Shown one piece after another: positions 1 to 6,550 of a DNA stretch of 9,263 nucleotides. Source of the DNA: Flavisolibacter sp. (GTDB taxonomy: Bacteria > Bacteroidota > Bacteroidia > Chitinophagales > Chitinophagaceae); contig JACDAZ010000507.1 of assembly GCA_013695175.1 (NCBI GenBank), positions 1 through 9,263 of the forward strand. Direction: 5' to 3'. The first letter of the stretch is position 1. Each line of letters opens with the position of its first letter. A program made the position numbers and the translations under genes. The notes under the pieces are model-generated. The model made no database searches. It worked only from the letters and a program-made list of their open reading frames with translations, and was not told the DNA's origin.

Positions 1-733
1 GCAATACATATAGATTTAACAGGCGTTCAGAAAGAAATCCAAATACCCTTTGTTGGTAAGGATCTGATTTGTTTTCAATCTTTTCACGTACTTCAAACAA
101 AATATTAAAAAGCCATTGTAAGTAATGATCCCATATTTCCCATCTTGCTACCATCATATTATAGTATGACATTTTTTTCTGATTCTCAAATAGCGATGTG
201 CTTCTTTTGTATTCAGGATAATTGTTTAAAATTACCTGAATAACAAGTTCCCAATCCGAAAGATGGTGAGCTTCTGCATAAGCTTCTTTAATGCTATATT
301 TTTTCTCTTTTTTTTTCAGTGCCCACTCGGGACGCTGCAAAATAACATCATGTGTATCTAAAAGTTCCTGCAGTTTTATATACAATTCTTTAGAAACAAC
401 GGCATCAATATTTTCCTGGTTTAGAGCAAAATACCTTCGGCTTTTATTTTTAAATAAATACTTTTTATAAAAAAAAGTAAAATACCTGCGGTAATGGCAA
501 AGCCCCCATGCATCTATTCCTGTTCTATCCAAATTTTTCCAGATCCAGTAGCATGCTGTTAATTCAGCAAATGAAGAATTTAATTCAGCAATATTATCAC
601 CAGTATGATCACTTATCGCTTTATGATTACTTGTTATTTGCGATGACCCAACAAAAATGGGTGTAACAAATTTTGCTGCAGGTACAGGTGCTTCCTTATG
701 GAGAACAGTAAACAATTGAATTTGTGGTAGCAT
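1..733 (-). CDS. DUF4422 family protein, probable glycosyltransferase (C-terminus cut by window edge)
   Basis: Reading the minus strand from the ATG at 733 gives 244 codons without a stop, running off the left edge, so the N-terminus is complete and the C-terminus missing. The protein has the conserved blocks I associate with DUF4422: SFAELTACYWIWKN at residues 54-67, GLCHYRRYF at 77-85, a SYYNMMVAR...WLFNILFE stretch at 189-214 and QRVFGFLSERLLNLYV at 228-243. This family is found in capsule and surface polysaccharide loci and is usually annotated as a polysaccharide biosynthesis protein or predicted glycosyltransferase; donor and acceptor are unknown. There is no signal peptide or membrane segment, so it probably acts in the cytoplasm. 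The start lies 11 nt after the stop of the MeaB-type gene on the same strand, with only an A-rich leader and no Shine-Dalgarno, which suggests co-transcription. A run of nine A in the coding strand (308-316) falls in a Lys-rich stretch near residues 140-142. Family assignment is firm; biochemical role is inferred. Confidence 0.88.
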   Translation of the reverse strand, partial: MLPQIQLFTVLHKEAPVPAAKFVTPIFVGSSQITSNHKAISDHTGDNIAELNSSFAELTACYWIWKNLDRTGIDAWGLCHYRRYFTFFYKKYLFKNKSRRYFALNQENIDAVVSKELYIKLQELLDTHDVILQRPEWALKKKEKKYSIKEAYAEAHHLSDWELVIQVILNNYPEYKRSTSLFENQKKMSYYNMMVARWEIWDHYLQWLFNILFEVREKIENKSDPYQQRVFGFLSERLLNLYVL

Positions 734-744
734 TATTTTGTTTA

Positions 745-1656
745 TTATCTATTGTTACTATAAACATACTGCCATACAAATTCGTATAGATTGAAGCTGT
801 CAGAATCAGCTTGATTAAGTTTTAATTTCAAGTCTTCCTTATCAATATCTTTCATACGTTGTTGTTGAATGAGATGAAAAGCTTTTTCAGTAAGTAAAAT
901 ATTTTTTTTGCTGGAAGATTTTTCATTTCTTCTGTGGTCTAAAATTTCACTATACAAATCATCAATGCCTTCCTTTTGAGAAGCAATGGTTTTTATAATG
1001 GCAATCTCTTTTTCTTTTGATTGGAAAGCCGGTGCCAGTTTTAATTTTAGATTTTTTTCAAATGCATCTGCGCCCGGCCTGTCACTTTTATTAACAACAA
1101 AAATATCGGCAATCTCCATTAAACCGGCTTTCATAGTTTGTATTTCATCGCCTCCCTCAGGCACCATTACAACAACAGTTACATCAGCAAGACCTGCAAT
1201 TTCAACTTCGCTTTGGCCAACCCCCACAGTTTCAATAATTATATAATCGAAACCTGCAGCTTTCATAATATCTGTAAACTCCAGTATTTTAGGAGCCAAT
1301 CCACCCAAAGAACCTCTTGTTGCCAGTGAACGAATAAATACATTCGGATGGATATACCAGTCACTCATTCGGATTCTATCGCCTAATAAAGCGCCTAAAT
1401 TAAAAGGAGATGAAGGATCAACACATAACACAGCTACTGTATTATTTTCCTTGATCATTTTACTCATTAATGCATCAACTAAAGTGCTTTTACCAGCACC
1501 CGGAGGACCTGTTATACCAATAACAAATGTATTTGATGATGGTAATTGTCTTAAGAAGTCTTCGTAACCTGGTGATTCATTTTCCACCAATGAAATAGCC
1601 CTTGCAATGGATTTAAAATCTTTTTGAACAATTTTAGAAATCAATTCGGTCGCCAT
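745..1656 (-). CDS. meaB: MeaB/ArgK family GTPase, methylmalonyl-CoA mutase-associated chaperone
   Basis: G3E-type P-loop GTPase of 303 residues. Members gate delivery of adenosylcobalamin to methylmalonyl-CoA mutase (or related acyl-CoA mutases) and protect the enzyme from inactivation. Visible motifs, numbered from the chosen start: Walker A GPPGAGKST (50-58), the VDPSSPF element followed by LGDRIRM (91-97), the FDYIIIETVGVGQSE block (136-150) containing the Walker B and switch II region, and the base-recognition NKSD (189-192). The frame can be opened at a TTG at 1683 or an ATG at 1668, but I chose the ATG at 1656 (MATELISKIVQKD). The family normally starts near there, and a promoter-like element covers the upstream candidates. 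The usual SPF[ST]GG before the switch motif reads SPFNLG here. No mutase gene lies in the window; the downstream neighbour on the same strand is a DUF4422 glycosyltransferase. The family is certain; the partner mutase is unknown. Confidence 0.93.
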   Translation of the reverse strand: MATELISKIVQKDFKSIARAISLVENESPGYEDFLRQLPSSNTFVIGITGPPGAGKSTLVDALMSKMIKENNTVAVLCVDPSSPFNLGALLGDRIRMSDWYIHPNVFIRSLATRGSLGGLAPKILEFTDIMKAAGFDYIIIETVGVGQSEVEIAGLADVTVVVMVPEGGDEIQTMKAGLMEIADIFVVNKSDRPGADAFEKNLKLKLAPAFQSKEKEIAIIKTIASQKEGIDDLYSEILDHRRNEKSSSKKNILLTEKAFHLIQQQRMKDIDKEDLKLKLNQADSDSFNLYEFVWQYVYSNNR

Positions 1657-1661
1657 GAATA

Positions 1662-1691
1662 CAAACATAAATGAAATGTGCAATACCCAAA
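1662..1691 (-). promoter_or_regulatory. Candidate Bacteroidota-type promoter for the meaB gene
   Basis: On the minus strand a TTTG (1691-1688) is followed after 18 nt by TATGTTTG (1669-1662). The latter is a full match to the TAnnTTTG -7 element known from Bacteroides and Flavobacterium promoters, whose -33 partner is TTTG or TTG about 19 nt away. The element ends only 5 nt before the ATG at 1656, so transcription would begin at or next to the start codon. This is motif matching by eye in AT-rich DNA and has not been tested against background. Confidence 0.45.
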
Positions 1692-1726
1692 CCCAAACTG
1701 TTCATTGATGTACTTAATTTTATATA

Positions 1727-2491
1727 ATGGTTCCTGTTTCTGTAGTCATAATTTGCCTGGATGCTGCGGATACAATTGATAAAGTAGTTGATGCAGCTCT
1801 TTTACTTACTGATGATGTGATTGTTTTAGATACAGGAAGCATTGACGATACTTTAAACAAAATACCCCCCGGTGCAAAATTGATCAACAGTAAGTGGCTG
1901 GGATTTGGTGCAACAAAAAATGAAGGCGCAAAGCTTGTAAAATATAGCTGGGTCTTTAGTTTAGATAGTGATGAAGTAATTAGTAAGGAATTAAATGAAT
2001 CAATACATTCACTTAATTTTTCAAATAGCAATACTATCTATTCAATGAAACGTATCAATTATTTTGGAGATCAACCTATATTATATGGGGAGTGGAAAAA
2101 TGACTGGGTAAAAAGAATATTTCATAAGGATGTTGCATTGTGGGATCTGTCACCTGTACATGAAAAATTATGTTTTGATAAAAATATTCAAATTAAAAAA
2201 TTAAAAGGTATACTTCATCATTATACAACAACAGGTTTTGAAGCCTATTATAAAAAGCTGGAAGCCTATTCTAACCTGATGGCTGAAAGGAATTTCATCA
2301 ATGGCAAAAAATCTTCGTCATTAACAATATACCTTGCTCCCGCTTTTAATTTTATTAAGAATTATTTTTTTAATCTGGGCATACTTGACAAAAAAGCAGG
2401 CTGGCACATTGCGAAAGCACATGCCTTGTATACATACATGAAATATAAAAAGCTGCACCAACTGCACCGGAAAAACACTAAAGATGTTTAA
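1727..2491 (+). CDS. Family 2 glycosyltransferase, WaaE/KdtX-like
   Basis: GT-A fold glycosyltransferase of 254 residues, similar to the WaaE/KdtX group that adds a sugar to the LPS inner core. The N-terminus has VSVVIICLDAADTI (4-17), the nucleotide-binding strand of GT2 enzymes. VLDTGSIDDT (33-42) and WLGFGATKNEGA (57-68) match the group signature, DSDE (80-83) is the metal-binding DXD-type motif, and VHEKL begins at 144. The C-terminal FNLGILDKKAGWHIAKAHALYTYMKY (215-240) is the amphipathic tail typical of this group, so it probably works at the cytoplasmic face of the inner membrane. The start at 1727 puts the beta strand at the right distance; there is no Shine-Dalgarno. It is the first gene of the plus-strand block, and its stop overlaps the next gene by 8 nt. 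The acceptor could be lipid A-core or another glycolipid; sugar specificity cannot be read from the sequence. Confidence 0.92.
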   Translation: MVPVSVVIICLDAADTIDKVVDAALLLTDDVIVLDTGSIDDTLNKIPPGAKLINSKWLGFGATKNEGAKLVKYSWVFSLDSDEVISKELNESIHSLNFSNSNTIYSMKRINYFGDQPILYGEWKNDWVKRIFHKDVALWDLSPVHEKLCFDKNIQIKKLKGILHHYTTTGFEAYYKKLEAYSNLMAERNFINGKKSSSLTIYLAPAFNFIKNYFFNLGILDKKAGWHIAKAHALYTYMKYKKLHQLHRKNTKDV

Positions 2492-3725
2492 ATCATCTAT
2501 AGAAAATCAGCATTACAATAACAAAAAAGATATGTTGATTTTTTCAGCCATTTTTTTAATGCTGGCTTGTTTGTTTATCTCCCGTGCAGCCTTATCCATA
2601 TCACTTATTTTTTTTGTTGCTCTTACTTGTGTGCATAAAAATATTTTAGAACAAGCGAAAGCTTTTATTACAAATAAATTTCTGGTAGCATTAAGTTTTC
2701 TATTTATTATTCCATTAATTTCTGGCATATGGAGCAGCAACAAAACAGAATGGTTACATATTTTACAGGTAAAATTGCCCTTTATTTTATTGCCATTTTC
2801 ATTTTCTGGCAAATGGAAAATGAATAATCATCATTGGAATATAATAGGTTCTTTTTTTATTGCACTCACCTTTGCTGCCTGTTGCATCAGTACATTGTTT
2901 TACCTGCAGAATATGCAGGAAGTTCATGCAGCTTATTTAAAAGCCAAAGTGCTTCCTACATCTTTTGATAATGATCATGTTAGGTTCAGCCTTGCCATTG
3001 CTATTGCTTTTTTTGTTTGTCTTTTCAAACTGCAAAAGAATATCAGCAGAAAGGAAAATTTCATACTCGCATCACTTGCACTATTGTTTTTTGTTTACCT
3101 GCACCTTTTATCAGCACGCACTGGTTTAGTAGCAGCTTATTTTATATTTATTGCTTTTTCAATTAAGCTTCTATTAAACAAAACAAGAAGATTATTTTTA
3201 TTACCTGCACTGCTTATAGTACCTGCATTATCCTTTTTTGTTTTCCCCACTTTTCAAAACCGTATCAAGTTTCTCGTATATGATTTCTCATATTATAAAA
3301 GCAATCATTATTTGCCCGGAGCTACAGATGGCAATCGGATACTTTCTATTAAAGCAGGTTCAGATATATTGTTGAAAAATCCATTTGGTGTAGGTGCAGG
3401 TGATATTTGGGATGAAACAATTGAATGGTATTTTGAAAATATTCCGGATATTTTACCTACCGATCAACTCTATCCCAGCAGTGAGTGGCTGATGTACGGC
3501 ACCATGATGGGTTGGTTGGGTATCATTGGTTTTTCTATAATTCTATTTTATCCTTTATTTATAAAGATGACCAGGTTCAGATTTGAATGGATACTGCTGA
3601 ACCTGGTTCTCATTTCAAGTATTGTTTTTGATACAGGATTAGGTACGCAATATGGAATATTTTTACATCTTATATCTTTATTATTGTGGTGGAAAAATTA
3701 TAGTATTGAAGCTAAGCCATCATAA
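2484..3725 (+). CDS. O-antigen ligase/polymerase-like membrane protein (Wzy_C/WaaL type)
   Basis: Polytopic inner-membrane protein of 413 residues with about ten to twelve hydrophobic segments, among them roughly 19-50, 66-84, 120-141, 166-183, 193-231, 236-255, 343-361 and 389-404. Between two of them lies a large, mostly polar region (about 256-342) that would be periplasmic. SARTG (210-214) is the family signature near the start of the Wzy_C domain, and GNRILSIKAGSDILLKNP followed by GVGAGD (283-307) matches the periplasmic-loop signature of ligases and polymerases. Such proteins transfer or polymerise undecaprenyl-linked glycans in the periplasm. The segment that usually carries the HN.fL motif reads YPSSEWL (330-336), so the expected histidine is absent. 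The start codon lies inside the preceding glycosyltransferase gene (8-nt overlap, ATGTTTAA), which implies translational coupling and a shared product. Ligase versus polymerase cannot be decided from the sequence. Confidence 0.85.
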   Translation: MFKSSIENQHYNNKKDMLIFSAIFLMLACLFISRAALSISLIFFVALTCVHKNILEQAKAFITNKFLVALSFLFIIPLISGIWSSNKTEWLHILQVKLPFILLPFSFSGKWKMNNHHWNIIGSFFIALTFAACCISTLFYLQNMQEVHAAYLKAKVLPTSFDNDHVRFSLAIAIAFFVCLFKLQKNISRKENFILASLALLFFVYLHLLSARTGLVAAYFIFIAFSIKLLLNKTRRLFLLPALLIVPALSFFVFPTFQNRIKFLVYDFSYYKSNHYLPGATDGNRILSIKAGSDILLKNPFGVGAGDIWDETIEWYFENIPDILPTDQLYPSSEWLMYGTMMGWLGIIGFSIILFYPLFIKMTRFRFEWILLNLVLISSIVFDTGLGTQYGIFLHLISLLLWWKNYSIEAKPS

Positions 3726-3769
3726 CAATTACTTATCGTTTGTGCATCATATTTGTATAAGTTAACGCT

Positions 3770-4420
3770 ATGACGAATTTCATTCCAATATTTCCATTAA
3801 GTATTATTGTTTACCCGGGTGAAGACCTGAACCTGCACATATTTGAACCCAAGTATAAGCAAATGATTTACGAATGCCATACACAAAAAAAATTATTTGG
3901 TATTCCTGCTGTTATTGAAAATAAAATGCAGGATTATGGTACGCTGATGCATATAGCTGAAGTAACAAAAACTTATGACAATGGCGAAATGGATATAAAA
4001 ACAATTGGTGATAAAGTATTCAGAATACTGGAAGTGATAAATGATATACCAGAAAAATTATTTAGTGGTGCTATAGTAAACTATCCCCATAATCAACATG
4101 AGGGTAATCCTGAAATTATGCGCAGGATGATCAATAGTATCAGGGAGCTGCACAAACTATTAAATGTATCCAGGGATTTTAAAAAAGATGACGAGAAAGT
4201 AAATAGTTATGATGTTGCACATCATGTGGGTTTATCCTTACAGGAAGAATATGAATTGCTCAATTTAATGGATGAAAGACAAAGGCAGGAATATTTAAAA
4301 AGGCATTTAACCAAAGTAATTCCTATGGTAGCAGAAATGGAATCATTGAAAGAAAAAATAAAATTAAATGGTCATTTCAAAAACCTGGAAGGTTTTGATT
4401 TTAAAAACACTAAAGAGTAA
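3770..4420 (+). CDS. Stand-alone LON substrate-binding (LON N-terminal) domain protein
   Basis: This 216-residue protein has the fold of the N-terminal domain of Lon protease without the AAA+ or peptidase parts. The opening FIPIFPLSIIVYPGEDLNLHIFEPKYKQMI (residues 4-33) is the classic [IL]P[IL]FPL..V..PG..L.LHIFE.[RK]Y..M signature. Family-like spacing continues through KLFGIPAVIE, GTLMHIAEVTKTYDNGEMDI and GDKVFRILEV. The rest is a charged, largely helical tail (about 110-216), as in the peptidase S16 N-domain family. Such proteins are widespread and poorly understood; substrate or adaptor binding is assumed by analogy with Lon. No signal peptide, so cytosolic. The gap to the preceding gene is 44 nt and to coaX 41 nt, all on one strand, so it could share a transcript with coaX. 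A CATATTTG at 3748-3755 partly resembles a -7 promoter element. The domain call is secure; the function is unknown. Confidence 0.9.
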   Translation: MTNFIPIFPLSIIVYPGEDLNLHIFEPKYKQMIYECHTQKKLFGIPAVIENKMQDYGTLMHIAEVTKTYDNGEMDIKTIGDKVFRILEVINDIPEKLFSGAIVNYPHNQHEGNPEIMRRMINSIRELHKLLNVSRDFKKDDEKVNSYDVAHHVGLSLQEEYELLNLMDERQRQEYLKRHLTKVIPMVAEMESLKEKIKLNGHFKNLEGFDFKNTKE

Positions 4421-4461
4421 TAATCAGTTTTGATATTTAATTTAGCTGCCAATACCACCAG

Positions 4462-5190
4462 ATGAACAAAACGCTCTGCCTCGACTTTGGAAATTCAAGG
4501 TTAAAAGCTGCTATATTTTTGAACGAGGAAATTAAAGAAACATTTCTTTTAAGAGAGGATGCAGAAATTCATCTGCAGGAAGTACTGCAACACCATCAAC
4601 CGCATTATTCAATTCTATCATCAGTTATTGAACATTCGGCAGCTATAGAAGAACTCCTTAATAACCAAACTAAATTTCATAAGCTTACCAATACATCAAG
4701 CCTGGCTTTTACCATTCCTGTTGGTAAACCTGAAACAGTGGGTGCAGACAGACTTGCTATTGCATCAGCAGCAGTTGATATGTTTCCCGGTCAACATAAT
4801 TTAGTGATAGCACTTGGCTCCTGCATTACCTATAATTTCATTAATAAACAACACCAACTTCTGGGTGGAGCTATAACACCGGGTATGGAAATGCGGTTTA
4901 GAGCTATGCATGAATTTACTGCTAAACTACCTATGGCAAAAGCAACATGGAATGTGCCGTTAATAGGTTATGATACCATAACAAACCTGCAGTCAGGCGT
5001 AGTATTAGGTATAGCTGGTGAAATAGACAAAATGATTGAATTGTACAATAACAGGTACAGCAACTTTAACGTGCTTTTAACCGGGGGTGATATACCCTTC
5101 TTTGAGCCGCATTTAAAAAAGAAGATATTTGCAGACCCTCATTTAATTTTTAAAGGTCTTTATGCCATCAGCAAAATCAATCATGTTTAA
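4462..5190 (+). CDS. coaX: Type III pantothenate kinase
   Basis: Phosphorylates pantothenate to 4'-phosphopantothenate, the first step of coenzyme A synthesis, in the cytosol. The protein is 242 residues, normal for CoaX of the ASKHA fold. Motifs seen: LDFGNSRLK (7-15, phosphate loop), PETVGADRLA (90-99) with the catalytic-base aspartate D96, GGAITPGMEMRFRAMHEFTAKLP (135-157) lining the pantothenate site, and LLTGGD (205-210). The middle phosphate motif, usually D.GT, reads IALGSCITYNF (116-126): the family aspartate is alanine at 117, and the threonine of GT is serine at 120. The remaining pattern is intact, so I still expect an active kinase, but this is odd. The stop codon overlaps the start of the outer-membrane protein gene by 8 nt, suggesting a coaX-OMP-lptC operon. 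As I recall, coaX is often found beside lptC and outer-membrane genes in Bacteroidota. Confidence 0.93.
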   Translation: MNKTLCLDFGNSRLKAAIFLNEEIKETFLLREDAEIHLQEVLQHHQPHYSILSSVIEHSAAIEELLNNQTKFHKLTNTSSLAFTIPVGKPETVGADRLAIASAAVDMFPGQHNLVIALGSCITYNFINKQHQLLGGAITPGMEMRFRAMHEFTAKLPMAKATWNVPLIGYDTITNLQSGVVLGIAGEIDKMIELYNNRYSNFNVLLTGGDIPFFEPHLKKKIFADPHLIFKGLYAISKINHV

Positions 5191-6550
5191 ATATTTTTCA
5201 ACGTCTTTTTTATATCTTCTCTTAATTGTTTTTTTTACATTCAATTCCTTCTCAGTATTTGCACAGGATAATTCACCTTACTCACGATATGGGCTTGGTG
5301 ATTTAGCTCCCAATTCTAATATTGTAAATCGTGCAATGGGTGGTATAAGTAGTGGGTACGCAGATTTTCTTTCTATAAACTTTAATAACCCGGCTTCTTT
5401 TTCCGCGTTTCAAAATATTTTAGAACCACGCACTAACAAACCTGTTTCGGGACGTGCTATGTTTGATGTAGGTCTTAATTACGATAGTAAAACAATTCGC
5501 AATCCAAACCAACCCCAAAAATTTACTTCCTCCAATGCTCAATTTTCATACGTACAATTGGGAATGCCCATTCGTAGAAATTGGGGATTAAGTTTTGGTC
5601 TTCGACCCATTTCACGCATTAGTTATAAAATAGTTCGTAACGAAAAACTTTTTGATCCTGCAAGCGGCTTACCTGTTGATAGCACCATTACTGAATTTAG
5701 CGGGGATGGTGGTGCTTATTTACCATCAATAGGAACAGGTGTTGCCATTAAAAATTTTAGTATAGGTGTAAATGCTGGTTATCTGTTTGGACAAAGAAAA
5801 AATTCAACCCGCAGGGCATTTATTAATGATACTGTTCAATATTACAATTCCAACCATACCACCAATTCATCATTTGGAGATCTGTTTTTTCAATTAGGTG
5901 CACAATACAACATTAAGATTACAGAGCAAACTAATATGCGCCTGGGCTTAACCGGCAATTTGCAACAAAACATTAAAGGAACCCAGGACCTTATAAGAGA
6001 AACTTTTATTCGTGATCCGGGAGGCAATGGTGATTTTCGATTAGATAGTGTTTATGAAATCAACAACCAGTCGGGAGACATTGTTTATCCTGCTTCATAT
6101 ACAGCAGGTTTTGTAGTAGAACACAAAAAAGCAAAGGGCGGCGGATGGTTATTAGGTGCTGACCTTGTACAAACAAAATGGAGTAACTATCGCTTTTTTG
6201 GAGCCAGTGATGCAGTAGCGGATAACTGGCAACTTAGAGTCGGTGGACAGTTAAGACCAGAGCCAGCTATCAATTATTTTAGTAATGTGGCATACCGAGG
6301 TGGATTTTCTTTTGGAAAAGATTATATAACCGCAGGTGGCGATCTGCCTTCATGGACAGCTACTTTAGGATTGGGTTTACCATTACCAAATTATAATCGG
6401 TTAAGCCCCAATCAATTTACCATTATCAACATTGCACTTGAATATCAAAACCGTGGCAATAATGACAACCCAATAAAAGAAAACACTTTTAGGTTTAGTT
6501 TAGGACTTAATTTCAGTGACCTTTGGTTTACCAAAAGGAGGTATGATTAA
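5183..6550 (+). CDS. Uncharacterised outer-membrane beta-barrel protein (SPYSRYGLGD type)
   Basis: Precursor of 455 residues. The first 27 residues form a Sec signal peptide: a basic start, a long hydrophobic core (about 9-26) and VFA before the likely cleavage at 27/28, leaving QDNSPYSRYGLGDL as the mature N-terminus. The body is rich in alternating hydrophobic and aromatic strands, Gly and Asn, with repeated glycine-aromatic turns such as GLRPISR, GVNAGYLFGQ and LGLTGNLQQN, as expected of a beta barrel. The RAMGGISSGYADFLSINFNNPASFSAF block resembles the N-terminus of FadL/OmpP1-like proteins, but I cannot place it firmly in that family. The frame also opens at 5162; I chose the ATG at 5183 because it begins just before the signal peptide and makes the same 8-nt overlap (ATGTTTAA) with coaX as seen elsewhere in the window. 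The position between coaX and lptC suggests an envelope role; substrate unknown. Confidence 0.85.
   Translation: MFKYFSTSFLYLLLIVFFTFNSFSVFAQDNSPYSRYGLGDLAPNSNIVNRAMGGISSGYADFLSINFNNPASFSAFQNILEPRTNKPVSGRAMFDVGLNYDSKTIRNPNQPQKFTSSNAQFSYVQLGMPIRRNWGLSFGLRPISRISYKIVRNEKLFDPASGLPVDSTITEFSGDGGAYLPSIGTGVAIKNFSIGVNAGYLFGQRKNSTRRAFINDTVQYYNSNHTTNSSFGDLFFQLGAQYNIKITEQTNMRLGLTGNLQQNIKGTQDLIRETFIRDPGGNGDFRLDSVYEINNQSGDIVYPASYTAGFVVEHKKAKGGGWLLGADLVQTKWSNYRFFGASDAVADNWQLRVGGQLRPEPAINYFSNVAYRGGFSFGKDYITAGGDLPSWTATLGLGLPLPNYNRLSPNQFTIINIALEYQNRGNNDNPIKENTFRFSLGLNFSDLWFTKRRYD

Noticed and set aside
986..1329. Two plus-strand open frames opposite meaB.
   Set aside because: Both are antisense to the conserved GTPase motifs and have biased Ser/Thr-rich shadow composition.
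1715..1722. TAATTTTA just before the glycosyltransferase start, considered as a promoter matching the leaderless pattern.
   Set aside because: No -33 partner is found about 19 nt upstream, and the element is ordinary AT-rich sequence.
1720..2031. Open frame of 103 codons on the minus strand opposite the glycosyltransferase.
   Set aside because: It lies antisense to a well-conserved gene, has low-complexity Ser-rich content and no recognisable motif.
2513..2812. Open frame of 99 codons on the minus strand opposite the ligase-like gene.
   Set aside because: It is antisense to a conserved membrane protein and shows no domain or start context of its own.
3748..3755. CATATTTG upstream of the LON-domain gene, considered as a -7 promoter element.
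   Set aside because: It has one mismatch, and no TTG or TTTG lies at the expected distance upstream.
4425..4432. CAGTTTTG before coaX, considered as a -7 element.
   Set aside because: One mismatch; the nearest upstream TTTG (4394-4397) is 27 nt away, outside the usual spacing.
6536..6542. AGGAGGT directly in front of the lptC ATG, considered as a strong Shine-Dalgarno.
   Set aside because: It touches the start codon with no spacer and encodes the end of the upstream protein; it is too close to function normally.
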